Positions 33,430 through 44,887 of a DNA stretch of 64,000 nt are shown here, piece after piece; within the stretch, counting starts at the first letter, position 1, and the number at the start of each line of letters is the position of its first letter. The notes under the pieces are model-generated. The model was given only the letters and a program-made list of their open reading frames with translations, did not search any database and was not told the DNA's origin. The position numbers and the translations under genes are program-made. Origin of the DNA: Moniliella sp. 'wahieum' (Eukaryota; Basidiomycota; Moniliellomycetes; Moniliellales; Moniliellaceae); assembly GCA_003971905.1 (NCBI GenBank), contig RSEE01000011.1, forward strand, positions 1-64,000. The letters are read 5' to 3'.

Positions 33430-36208
33430 TCATGCACATCTCCGTGGATCATGATATGGAAAGGGATCTGGGGGGCTTAACTGAGGCCTGAAGCAATGAT
33501 GTCGGAGTAACATCATGTCCAGACCACACAAAGGAGAAGGGACGAAGAAAAAAAAAAGGCGGAGACGCGAGGGGTCATGAGAGGGTAGTAGGGATGACAA
33601 CTTGAAGAGGGGCAGGGGTTGATACTGTAGCCTGCCCGGACTGGCGGCGTCAGTTGCTAGGGATGGGTCGTCGAGGTCGTGTGCGTCGTCCTCTTCCAGG
33701 ACAAACGTGGGATCGGTAGAGGGGAGGAACGCATCTTGCAACGGAATCTCCTCCTCCACTGGGCCTGACAATGGAGTAGAGGTGAAGCGGAGGTTGGCAG
33801 ACCGCGTGGGGGCGGAGGGGGTTGGGACCGACGAGAGAGTTGGTGGGAGAGACGGAATTCGCGTCTGAGAGCCCAACCCTTGATGAGAAGCAGTGCAGCT
33901 GCGAAACAGAAGGATAAGCAGACGGTGCCACCAAAAGCAGAGGATAGCCATCACATCATCATAGCCACCGCGCATGGCAGCAACGACACTTCCTCAGAGG
34001 AAAGCATAAACGCCAATCCTCCCCCGCCAGACAGACGCCGCAATGCTTCTGTAGGGGGCGTGAGGGCAGAATTGAGGCCGGAGGCCGGAGCCAAAGGAAA
34101 CATAGGTGAGGAGCCGGAATACCCCAAAGCCAGCCAGTAGTGGTTCCCCCACAGCACATGAATCTGAACCTCGTACTCATAGTCCTGATGATGAGCCGAC
34201 ATAGCGCTCCCCGTCAAGCCAATGATGACTGCCGGAAAGGGTTGAAAGAGGCAGCATAGGACGATGGTGGAGTCTGAACGTTAACAAGTTCATCCGCCGC
34301 GTCTTGGGCAGGCACACCTTCAAGGCTGTACGCTCCCGAGCGGCCGACACGATGTGCCCCACGTCAGGAAGTCCAGATTCGGAACTCTGCTGAGTAGGGT
34401 CGAGCGCTGAGGGGTGTTAAGGCGGGAGTAAAGAGAGCAGGTCGCGCATCGGCGTGTTTCGAGCAACAACCCGACCAGCCCACCAAACCAAACATGACGG
34501 CGATGGAATGTGTTGGATCTGCTTGATGGTGTAAGGGTCGCCTGGCTTGGAGCCAAAACGTTCCATCCATTGTTGGTGATTCCATAGACGAAGATGACCA
34601 TGCACTCAATAAACTCGCCAGTGACGACATTCCGTCGCCAGTGCAACTCCAGCCCGTCGGGACGATCCTAGAGTAGGCTTGCGGTTCCAAGCCCAGCCAA
34701 ACTCGGCATAAACACCCAGGTAGCGTGCCCAGGTAAGCAATCCATACCAGAAGAATATGGCGCCCTTGACACCGTGGGCCGCACATGTGTTGACTCTCTT
34801 TCCTCGCATGTACCAGTGTACACCGCCAAGCCCGTGTAGGCACAAGCAAACCAATCAGGGGAGTGAGCGATTTACTACCACATGCGTGTAGCGAGCTGTG
34901 GTACCAGTTTGGTCCAGATGGATGTTTGCTTTGGCGGCTCGGGAGGAAGTGAGTAGGGAGGAGGCAGAATGGGCCACCGAGGGGGAACTGCAACGGCTGC
35001 TGATTGAGGCACTGAGGCGACCTTGACGAACAGTGGGTTGACCAAGTTCCAGAGGGTGAAGGAAGATCATCCATGCCACTAGCCTCTGCTGGGTAATCTC
35101 GGCCTCAAGATCATGGGGCGTGACCTGACATGCGTTCCTGCTCGTCCTTCAAACTTTCGAGTTTTTCAGGGTGGTAGGTTTCGTCTTTGCCTAGTGCGAT
35201 CCGCACCACGTTCATCCACCTGCTGTGTCCTTCGTTTGTGCCAAGAGCACTGTACCCGCTTTGGTTGAGGGATGGGCCATGGCGCCCAGCAAAGCCGACA
35301 CTTGAAACCACAGCTTTCCAAATCTGGACCACAAGCTGCACCACATCCTTGCCCAATGCCGCGAGGGAAATCCAAAATAGCGCATGGCCCATCTTTCCGT
35401 GCGCATTTGACGGATAGAGGGGAGGTGTTAGGGCATTATACACTTGCCCCAACATGATTGACCCTCCAAGAGTGACGAGATAGACAAGGCAAGCAAGCGG
35501 CGCCAAAGTGGAGTGACCCGCTTTAAGAGCCAATGCTGTATCAAAGGTCAGCAATCCAACCCCATGCACCAACGTGAGGGAAATTAGATGGTTCATGCAC
35601 GCACCCAAGGGACAAAGCACAAGCGTTGCTACCACACATCCAATCACATGCAAAGCCATGAGCGTTTGTGCCGGCGAATCCGCCCGTCGTCCGGAACGTA
35701 CGACGCTACGGTGCGTTCCACCTGCACGTTGGGCATCCGACAAATGGTTCGCGTCCACAAGCGTGCGCCAAATCCCCTCCACATCGCCCATCAGCCTCTC
35801 GGGACGGGAAAGGGCACTGGGTTCAACGAAACGAGCCATCTCTTCGTTCCGACCCATAGCGTACCCATAGTCCCACTCGATGTAGCTTAACGGCATAGGC
35901 CCAGATGAGAGGAAGAGATTGGTTTCGTTCAGGTTGGCTAGTACAGGTGCATGGGCACCCTTGTGCTCATGTGTGCCTGCCCCCCAGCCAGGAATCCAGG
36001 GGACAGGGACCAGCTCGCCTGCCTCTGCGTGCGGGATGGAGATGGTGTGTGGATGTGATGGGTCGTGCGTGTCATGTGCATGGCTGTTGTACTCTTCCTC
36101 TCCGTCATGGCGGGACGTGTGGGCAGCAAGGGTGCCACCCCCGGTCCTGGCGCTAGCGACGAGGCCGGAGGCGGCAAAAACGGCAGCCAAGGCAGCTAGA
36201 CGGATCAT
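33430..36208 (-). CDS. YTP1: YTP1-like multi-spanning membrane protein
   Basis: YTP1 and its relatives (DUF2427 plus Ytp1 C-terminal domain) are fungal polytopic membrane proteins without an established function. The start MIRLAALAAVFAASGLVASA is a clear signal peptide. It is followed by a His-rich segment (HAHDTHDPSHPHTISIPHAE). Helices include TLMALHVIGCVVATLVLCPL, LVYLVTLGGSIMLGQVYNAL with PLYPSNAHGKMGHALFWISL (the DUF2427 N-A-H-x-K-x-G signature). The Ytp1 half contains GVKGAIFFWYGLLTWARYLG, FGWAWNRK, CMVIFVYGITNN, WFGGLVGLLLE and MSAHHQDYEYEVQIHVLWGN. The C-terminus has one further hydrophobic stretch (MAILCFWWHRLLILLF) and an acidic tail. Four or more frame changes occur. The stop at 33430 is the end of the last open frame and may not be the real one. 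Confidence 0.78.
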
Positions 36209-37749
36209 GGAGGTGCGTGCACAGCCAATGGATGGTGGTGGGAGATTGGGCCGGGGAGGGGAGAGGCCGAAGAGGAGACGGCTCGAGAGAAAGAGTGGTC
36301 GGCAAGCTGTGAAGGCTGCCTCAGCGGCCTGGCCTCAGCGCCAATGCAAACTGCGACGCTCGACTGGGCTCGCCTGGACGGCGGGCATGGATCTGCATGA
36401 GGTTGGGCGTACCGCTGGCTAGTAGCTTGAGTTGAAGCCTGACTGGTGGCGGGCGGCGCATGAGGCGCGGTGCGGGATGGATGACGCGCGGCGAGAGACT
36501 GCGCGGCACCAGAAATGGCCCCGGGTGGCGTGTTTTGTCGCGCAGGCCGTGCAGGCAGGGGCAGACACCGACGCCGGGGGGCAGTGTGCGACACATCATA
36601 CGAGCATCTGCCTGAGCTGGGCGACACTTCCGCCAAGCTGGCACACGGGCTCCCCCAGTCGCAGCACGGGGGCAGTGCCGCAATGCGCCGACAATTGGGC
36701 ACCTACCTATATATTCTGTCCTTCACGATACGGCCGCCCCCGTGGGAGGCAACGCTCGCACTTCCCCAGTCGTATTCCCACCCGGACTCAGTGGGTGACT
36801 GGCTTGTAGCCAGGGATCCGACTTCGGAATCGATCCGAGCCTGTGGCAAGGGCTGGAGACCGGATAGCGTATGACGCGGTGATGACCAATCATTAATCAT
36901 CTCATTGATCCTCAACGCTTCAGCATGTTAATCGAGGTAGCCATGCATCTGACCTGCGACCGTGTGACCTCTCATGTCACATGCCACGTGGCACGTCTCA
37001 TCACAGCTGGGGCGAGGGCGCTTCCAGGCACGCCCTGTCTTCCCTGGCGTTCCTCGTAAGATTCCCATGATTGACATGTTTTGACAGAGCATAGTAAAAG
37101 GGTGGGACAAAGAGACGCCTCTCGCTCACCGGCAGTCACCGGTTACCGGTCACCGAAAAAAAAACACATAGGCTGCGTTATCGAGGTTGGCGTTCCCACA
37201 CCCTTGGAGCCTTTCCCAGGCAACGAACTGATGCGTATGGAGTGGATCCTAATGCATCCGCCAGCTGCGGCGCCGCGTAACATGCGGAACACTTTACCGC
37301 ACTGTACCTACAGAAAGGGTCGACGGAGAGCCCGGGTTGAAGTGATGAACATTGGATATTGGCTGAGCGCGCGCTCAGGCTGAGCGCTGAGCCGCTGACC
37401 GGTGACCACTGATACTGACCGGTGACCTTTGAAGTACAAAGAGTCCATGAGAGTAGCCTTGAGCAGCTCCTCTCAGGTGCAGGATCTCAGATCTTCGATC
37501 TATCTCCTTCCTCTAAAAAGCCCTCGGGAGACCCTCGTTTTCGGCTACTTTACGCGTTACGTTCCTCGAGGTGGTCACCTGCCTGCCATCACATGGATCA
37601 TCGCACACGAGAGCATTGCCGATCGCCCACATGACGTGAGTGTGTGCGACATGCGAATGATCTGAATGATCGATCCATCCGTCACGGTCGCGTCGGCCTA
37701 GGCCCCTCCTATAGGCCTCAAGCTGAGCCTCAGCCCTCAGGCTGAGGGG

Positions 37750-37779
37750 CTTCAAGCTTCAAGCTTCAAGTTGAAGCTT
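37750..37779. repeat. CAAGCTT short tandem array
   Basis: Overlapping copies of the HindIII-type palindrome AAGCTT separated by a base or two (TTCAAGCTTCAAGCTTCAAG). Similar AAGCTTGAAGCTTG runs occur near 38462-38490, 53040-53075 and 53430-53450. Confidence 0.75.
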
Positions 37780-38321
37780 TACGCTTTACTCTGTCTCGAG
37801 AGAGAAAGCCTCGGGTGGTATTGCGACGATCGTGGTGCACCTCCGGCTTGGGCCTCAGACCCTCAGGCCTCACTAGCTCCGAGGCTCCGCGCGTTCCGAA
37901 GACGGCTGAGCCTCGGCCTCCGCCATCAGGCTGATGCGCGTACCCCGCGTAAACCAACAATTAGTTAGCGCTTAGCCTTCTCCTGTAAAAATAAGTAAAC
38001 CTCGTCCTGCTTCCGACCCCCCAACGCCCCTCTCTCGCCGGCAATCGATTACCTATGCTACTGCAGTGTCCTAACCGCTGCAGCATTCCTTGCGGTCTCC
38101 ATAGCCGGGGGGAGCTGTGCGTGGCTCCATTACTTGCCGGCGAGGCCCGGCATACTGCCCAAGTCATCGAGATCTGTAGGAGTGAGTCCTGAGTTGAGTC
38201 CATTGGATTCCGGCAGCATATCAAGATCAAGGGTTTATTTTATGTTTCTGGCACGGGTGTTGTACAAAAGTCAGAACGTCAGGGCAGACAGATCGATATT
38301 GGGCTCCGACGCAACACAGCA

Positions 38322-38382
38322 CAAGGCAAGGCAAGGCAAGGCAAGGCAAGGCAAGGCAAGGCAAGGCAAGGCAAGGCAAGGC
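38322..38382. repeat. (CAAGG)n microsatellite, about 12 copies
   Basis: Twelve near-perfect direct copies of the pentamer CAAGG. On the opposite strand the array reads as a spurious peptide of repeated CLALP. A degenerate relative occurs near 7730-7825. Confidence 0.9.
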
Positions 38383-38726
38383 CACACAACACAACGTAAC
38401 CCATTCAGGTTCAGTACGTAGTATCACGCCCTCCCACAGCGTTTTCCTGCTGACTTGGCGCTTGAAGCTGGAGGGTCAAGCTTCAAGCGGAAAGCTGCGA
38501 GGAACAATGAAGGAGGCGAGACACGCTTCATGGGCTCAAGAGTCAAGATCCAAAACAAAACAACATCAAACAAAAGCGTCCGTCGCACTCGCAGGCCCGC
38601 GTGGCCTGCGCAGCGCTTTGCGCTCAGCTGAGCACTCAGTTGGAGGACTCAGGCTCAGCATAGACCGTCCGTCCCACCAGTCCCCCCCCGGCCCGGGGGA
38701 GCAAATCTCAGGCGGCGGGCAGGCGC

Positions 38727-41700
38727 TCAGGCCGAGACCAAATTGGCTGTAAGGGGAGGAAGGATGGGAGAAACGTCGTTGTGGCACTCGATCTCGGCAT
38801 CGTCGACCGTGTGTGCCGTTTGTGGCTTGTCGGCCGTGCCGGCCTCGGTCTCGGTCTCGGTCTCGGCCTCCATCGCGCCCACCGTGTCCATCTCGTCCCA
38901 AAAGTCCGACTCGGAGACGAGCGAGCGGTCAGCGAGCCAATCGTCGCCATCGGCACTGCAGCTGGTACTGGCGCTGTCATCGTCGCTGGCCGGGGGCACG
39001 GGGAGCGTCGGTTCGCCGCCGGCGCCCGCTGCGCCCGGCACGGTCCATCGGTAACAGAGGTGGGTCAGGATATCGATGCACGTTTCGCGTGCCGGGGCAA
39101 ACGAGTGGGCTTCGCCGCCGTCACCGGCCATGGTGTGGGCCAGGACGCGGCGCGCGTAGTTCGAGCGAGGCGGAAAGTAAGTGGGACGGTGTGCCGTCGG
39201 CCGACGAGGGAGGGAAGAGTACCCGGCTCGCATCGCCTTGCGTACCAGCCAACTCGTGCGCCAACCCACGCAACAGCACCGCCCACCCCAGCGTAGCGCG
39301 CATCAGAGCAAACGCCCGCTCGTCCTCCGAGTGCGCCGGGTCGTCGCCGCCGGCCTTGGTGGCAGCGCTGCGCGGGGCGAGGAAGGTAGTCACTTCCTCG
39401 CCAGCCGCCGGACCCAGCACAAGACGAGCGCAGGCGTCCACGGCCAGGGTGGAAGTAGGGCAAGGGGGGAGCCAGGTCGGAAACGAGGGTGATCAGCTGG
39501 TCTTGCGCCCACCCAACTGCCTCGGGACGCGAGAGGAACGTCCAGGCAATCTTGGTCAGACGGGCGGGCGAGGTGGTACCAGGCGCGGTGGCAGCCAAGA
39601 CATCGGAAACCATGTCTTCCATCGCGTCCCGCTGCCGCGCGTCTTCCAACACGGAAAACGACAAGGGCCGAAGGAATGCACCTGGGTCCATCGGAGCGCG
39701 GGGCAAGCAGTCCGACGAGGCATTGATCTTGGTTGCAAACTCGGTGAGGAAAGCCTTGAGCGACACGCCCCCTTCCATGTCCCATGCGTCGTCCCCCTCA
39801 AACCCATCCTCCACGGCATCCCAATCGGTGCGCCAGGAGAGCGTGCGGGGCAGGCGCGTGCACCAAGGCGGAAAAGGAGGTCCAGACGCGCTGAAGGGTG
39901 GCCATGTGCATCCTGCTGGACAAGACGAGGGGGGGTGGCGAGGTACGCGCTCGTCGCCGCGGCTGTGGACGCCGTAGCAGCAGCGAGAGAAGTTTGAGCA
40001 GGCACCATAGCCAAGGCCGAGTCGAGGTCGAGGGCCAAAACGGGCTGAAGCCAGGAAGGCACTGAGTTGGGCGTCTTGCACGCGCTCGAGCTGGCGTAGG
40101 CAACCTGAACACGGACTGCGTCCCACCTCGACGTTGCCAGGCCACGCAGCCACCGGCCAAACGTGTGCTCTGTCTTGGCCATGCGTCCCATTGCCAGTGC
40201 AGCGGTCGCCTCGACACGGAGCGTGCTGAGCCGAGTGCTGGTCAAACCGATCCAGACGAGCCCGGCGCAGCGTGGTGAGCAGCGTGTGCACCCGAAGACT
40301 CAGCGCGGGCTCAGCAAAGGGACCAACCGATGTCTCCAACTCCAGCAGGCGTAGCCAGGCGTGGGACGAAATCTTTGTCTCGTCCGGGTCATCGTTGATG
40401 CCATCCCCTTGCGTTTCGTTTTTCGGCGCTTCCACCTTCCGGGGAGGGTAGAGCGAAGCGAGGCAGCGATCGGGGAGAGAAAGCAGAGAAGAGCTCGTGG
40501 ATCGCACCCCAACGGCGGCCAGACTGGAGCGCGGGGCATCCAGGTACGTACGCAATGCTGCATCCGTGTCGGCGGCGGAGGACCGTGGGGTAGCGAGTTG
40601 AGACAGCAAAACAGCACGAGCAGTCTGTTCCTTAGGCACCGACCTGGGGCGCAAGTAGGCATGGCAAAGATGAGACACGCCCCGCACCCAGAAAGGAGCA
40701 AATAGAAACGATCGCACAAGCAACTCCCAACCATACCCGCAAAGGAGAGGGCGATGGAAGAGGGAACGATCGTCGACGGTGCTGGGGCTCGGGGCCTGCC
40801 ACACGCGATTGTCAACCCAAGTGATGCCCAAAAAGGCGGCCATCATGTACATCCCGGCGGAGCCGGTTGCAGTGGGTGACGTCGAGGTACGCGATCCTTC
40901 GATACCGTGAGGCGAAGAAAGGTCGCTTCCAGTTTCCTCGTCCATACTCTCGGGCACGGCATCCAGGTCCAACAATGCGTCCTCAGCGGATGTAGGTTTG
41001 TCATCGACAACTGCGTCTTGGGATGTCTTGTTCTTGTCTTGGGGGTGACGGCTGCCTTCTCGGCGTCGCGCGTCGCGCTCGCGCTTGATAGCCTCCATTT
41101 CCTTGAGCCAAATGTCGAGCAACTCGTCGCCGCCTTGGAAGGAACAGATAAGTTCCCTGTACCCTTCAATCTCGAGCAGAAGATCGGTTTCACGTTGTTT
41201 GAGGTAGTAAATGTACTCGGTCGATTTGGTCAGAATGGTGGCCTTGTTAAGCTTGGTGGCCAGACTGATGCCATCAACCACTTGAATTGGCTTGTTCTTC
41301 GCCCGACTTCCCCGCTTTCTCTTGCCGCCGGCTCTCCGGCAGGACGAACGTCACGCAGAGCCGGTACCGCATTGCGCAAGATGGCGATGCGGTCATTGAT
41401 GTGTGTTGCGGTACCGACGCTCAATTGCATTGTGAGGTTCTTTGGCATTGGGATCGTCAGGGTCAAACTCATCATCGTCCAGGTCCAGAGGATCCTTTCC
41501 TTCCTTTTCAGCTTGCGCTCGCGCAGCCGCTCGCGCTGGGCCACCTTCGACCCAGGAGCAGGCAGCGGCTCCTTGGCCCACCGAGCTTCACGATCGCTGG
41601 CCAAACGCTTCAGGCCCTGAACCGCGACCGAAACACCAGCAAATTCTGGAGGAAACAAGGTTAGTAGTTCAGAGTGGGATCACACACACAACAATGGAAG

Positions 41701-42853
41701 TTATAGGGAAGATGACGCACGGCCAGGCTTGAGAACCCCCAATTCGGTCACAGGGGCTTCCGTCTTCTCCGGAGACGCAGGTTTGGCCTTGGACGTCATG
41801 CGGAGTTTGTGAGCGAGACTGGTTTCCGACATGCTCTTCTTATTGAAAGGGACCGTCGGCTCGGCCGAGAACGGGGTGGCCATCCCACCGGCCTTGGCAG
41901 CCATCGAGGCGAGGAGAGCAGGTGGGAGAATGGGCATGTTGGTACCATCCGCGGAGACGCGTTGCTTGGCAAGACGCTCACGAACGGCCGTGGCGAACGC
42001 GCCGCCGGCCGCTTGCTGGGTGGAGCAGCTGCCGCCGCCCAGGGTGTGAGAACGAGCAGTGCGGCGGCGAGCGGGCTTGCCCCCGCTCATCGCAGCACCA
42101 GGAGCAAAGGAAGCGGGGGTCTGGTTGTCGCACTGCGGCATCGTGCTCGCTTGAATCAGCTGGGCTAATTGGTGCGCCGACAAGCCCGGGGCCGGCATGG
42201 GAAATGGAGGAGGAACAAAGTTGGCCAGGCTTGCATCGGTCAGCGGGGGCGAAATGCCGGTTCCCCATGACGAAGGCGGAGGCGGGTTTGTGGGCGGTGG
42301 CAAGGGGGCGGCGGGAGGCATGCCAGGGATAGGGAACTGGTTGCCCGCTTGTTGGTAGTGAAGCAACATGTTCTGCAGCCAGGCCGCCGTAGCGTCTGGC
42401 GCACCCGGCGGGGTACTGAGCAGCTTGTGCCCCTGGCATCGAGCGCAGAGGGCAGGGAGTCTGGAGAGGCGGGGGAAGGTGCCAGTGGGCGATTGGTCGC
42501 ACAGATGGCTGTCAACGGTGGAGGAGAGGGAGCTGTCGGAGGTGTCGGTGTTGAGGAGAGGGACTGCGGGTCAAGGCCCAAGTTGGACAGGTCCGAGTCG
42601 CTTGCCGAAGGAGCGGACGGGGAGTCGGACGCGGTCTGGCTGGGCTGCATGTCCACCCCTCGAGTGCCGAGGCGGGCCAGGCGGCTGGGGCATGTCGGAG
42701 CCCATGGTGAAGAGGTAGAGGGCCATGGCCTGGTCCAGTTCGGCTGGGAGCGGGCTGGAGAGCAGGCCATCCTGGCCAGACGAGGGCGTCGGGGGGGCGG
42801 GGCGCAGGCAAGCGGGGGCTGCTGGGCGAGGGCGTCGAGGGCGAGGGGTGCAT
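38727..42853 (-). CDS. SRE1: SREBP homologue (sterol/oxygen-sensing bHLH transcription factor)
   Basis: Fungal SREBPs are ER-membrane transcription factors released by proteolysis at low sterol or oxygen to induce ergosterol genes. A long Pro/Ser-rich N-terminus (AELDQAMALYLFTMGSDMPQ near 42700) precedes a 75-nt intron (41646-41720) with a CTAACC branch site. The bHLH basic region reads EPHNAIERRYRNTHQ/INDR, with the tyrosine that is diagnostic of SREBP. Helix 2 and zipper read LNKATILTKSTEYIYYLKQR. Two hydrophobic segments follow, GMYMMAAFLGITWV (about 40810-40855) and LLVRSFLFAPFWV (about 40680-40720), as in SREBP hairpins. The C-terminal half has the SREBP regulatory-type region, ending in an acidic ETETETEAGTADK tail and stop at 38727. 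At least six frame changes occur. The start at 42853 (MHPSPSTPSPSS) is my choice. Confidence 0.85.
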
Positions 42854-44533
42854 GGCGAGGGGTGGTGGGGGAGAAGCAGGAGGGGCGGGGCGGGGCTTGA
42901 CAGCCGGCGTGGCTGGGGGCGGGTGGGTGATGGGCGGCGGGGCGGGAATGGTGCGAGTGCGGCGGGGCGAGCGCCAGCGGCCGTGGCAGCGCGGTGGGTG
43001 TGAGTGGGCAGTGGGGACGCTGGCGGCAACCAAACCCACCTGCGCCCGCTGTGCTGGGGCAGATAGGACGATGTGGGAGCCACCCGCCCCGAGCCGGCGA
43101 GGACGCAGGATGCGTGAGGCGCACGATGTGTGATGGGAAGCCAGTCCCAAGCAGGCGTGTGAAGCATGGGAAGCTCCAACGCACGCGGGCAGCGACCAGT
43201 GAGCAGGGTCCGGCACGGGTGACGCTGGCGCTGTGCTGGGCGCATGCAGCATGCAGCATGCACGGCGCGCTCCGCTGTGGTTTCAGCCGCTCAGCATTCA
43301 ATTGAACAGCAACTGACTCTGGCCGACTCAACGCGCGCGCGCATCGCAGCCGCTGCGGATTGGCCTATTTGCCCTCCCCCCACCCGCAGCCCATTTTGCC
43401 CTGCCCTCGCCGCATACGTCCACCCGTCCAACCAGCCTGCTCGGCTGGTTGTGGTGCGGTGCTGCCTGGGTAGTCCCAGCACTTGGATTTATTTTCTCCC
43501 GTCTCTCACACACACACACGATCATCTCATCGATGGATCATCCCTCCAGCGCCACTGGCCCCCTCCTTCCGCTGCCGATCTCCCGCAACTCGCGCTCCCA
43601 GCACCCAGCGCCCATCGCCCTGCTGCCCCCTTGGGCAGTCCCCCAAGGGTGATGCCGGCCCATTACCATTCCCGCCGAGGATGGCACGTTGAGCACGTGT
43701 TGAACGTTGGTTGAAAATGGACGGGCACAACAGCTTCTTAGCACCGTTCCGCTCGGTCCACTGCCTGATCTCCGAGTCTCAATCTCATCAGTGGTACTTG
43801 GTCCGTACCTCGCAGTACGTGCAACGTTTAGCGTTGAACGTTCACGCGCACAGTACGTTCCCGCTGCGCGGGATCCGCTGAACGTTTGAACAAACAAAAC
43901 TGGTCCTGGCGCCCAGTGCCGTGCCCATCCAACGTATCCAACCCGAGGACAGGTACGGAGTACCACTGAGTCCTACTGGTACCCTTGCATTGTATGCTTG
44001 GCAGGGCAGCGCAGGGCTTGGAAGGCCGGGTGGGCCAGGGTCGCCCAGGGTCGCCCAGGGTCGCCCAGGGTGGCAACGTGGAAGGACGCCCACCATGCAG
44101 CTCGGGGGGCGGATCAGCGCTCAGCGCGCCCCGGGCACCAGAGGACCCTCGAGGCACTGTGCCGTTGGGCGCGTGCCGCCGGGGCACGCCTGTGCCGACG
44201 CCGGCGAATCGATCACCGGTCAACCATCTCATCGACCATGCCGATGGCGCGTAGGGCGCCGGTCGCAGCAGGGCGCGGTGCCAGTGCGGCGCCACCCCAA
44301 CCCAAATGAGCCCATCGGGCACCTGTCCAGGCCGGCCAAACGAGCTGCATGTCACATGCCCCCCGTCGCTTGTCGCCCGCCGCGCCGCTCTCTCTTCCGT
44401 GCGCCTGCGCTCAGCTGGCGCTGAATGGCCTGAATGGGTGTCGCTTGTGAAACGGAAAACAAACATCGGTGCAAATGTTCCCAATCATTCCAATGTGGTC
44501 GTGCTGGATAACTGGGGCTCTGTAATATTAAAT
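42854..44533. other. Intergenic with 10-bp minisatellite
   Basis: About 1.7 kb upstream of SREBP and of the tRNA gene. GC-rich spurious frames fill the first kilobase on both strands. AACGTT palindromes cluster near 43770-43890. The minisatellite at 44031-44070 is listed separately. No gene recognised. Confidence 0.45.
44031..44070. repeat. TCGCCCAGGG minisatellite
   Basis: Four direct copies of the 10-mer (GGGCCAGGG then three TCGCCCAGGG), the last followed by a variant TGGCAACG. Confidence 0.75.
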
Positions 44534-44620
44534 TCTCCGATAGTTTAGTGGCTATGACACGTCCCTGTCACCGAGCAAGGAGGAACGGACGAGACCCGGG
44601 TTCGATTCCCGGTCGGAGAG
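44534..44620 (+). tRNA. tRNA-Asp(GUC) with 15-nt intron
   Basis: The acceptor stem TCTCCGA (44534-44540) pairs with TCGGAGA (44613-44619), and the discriminator base is G. The D arm is GTTT/TGAC with loop AGTGGCTA. The anticodon stem CGTCC (44560-44564) pairs with GGACG (44587-44591). The loop carries anticodon GTC at 44567-44569. A 15-nt intron (44571-44585) follows the base 3' of the anticodon, the canonical nuclear tRNA intron site. The T arm is CCGGG-TTCGATT-CCCGG. The single U-U pair in the D stem is tolerable. The sequence matches fungal tRNA-Asp (TCTCCGATAGTTTAGTGG...). Confidence 0.93.
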
Positions 44621-44623
44621 TCC

Positions 44624-44628
44624 TTTTT
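44624..44628 (+). terminator. RNA polymerase III T-run terminator
   Basis: TTTTT begins four bases after the tRNA 3' end, as expected for Pol III termination, and is followed by a second T run. Confidence 0.8.
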
Positions 44629-44887
44629 CTTTTGCAAAAAAATGCTATGGAGCCAAACCAACCCCTACTGCGAGCTCACCGCGTTTCACGTCCTGAGGTC
44701 CCCCTCATGGCCGCGAGAGGGAAGCTCACACTACATCCCGCGCCATACAAAGTCGTAAGCGTCGCATTAGGCAATGGAGGAGCAGGTGGTCAAGGGCAGC
44801 ACAAAAAGATGAGTGTGGCGGGACCCTCTTATGCGCTCAGCGAGGACAGAGAGGCAAGGAACCCCCCCCATATGTAGATGCAACAAA

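Larger units (their letters stand above)
36209..38726. other. Gene-poor stretch with palindromic words and microsatellite
   Basis: About 2.5 kb with no recognisable gene. The first 500 bases are the YTP1-like upstream region and contain a minus-strand TATATAGG near 36709. The remainder is another mosaic island: CCGGTTACCGG and CCGGTGACC (37130-37150, 37395-37430), GATCATCG/GATCGATC words, CCTGAGG and CTCAGG words (37700-37940), AAGCTT runs and a GCAAG array. Confidence 0.5.

Noticed and set aside
38227-38427. Minus-strand peptide made of repeated CLALP
   Set aside because: It is simply the translation of the CAAGG microsatellite.
8198-42853. The window as a mating-type locus because of Ras and several regulators
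   Set aside because: No homeodomain, pheromone or pheromone-receptor gene is recognisable.
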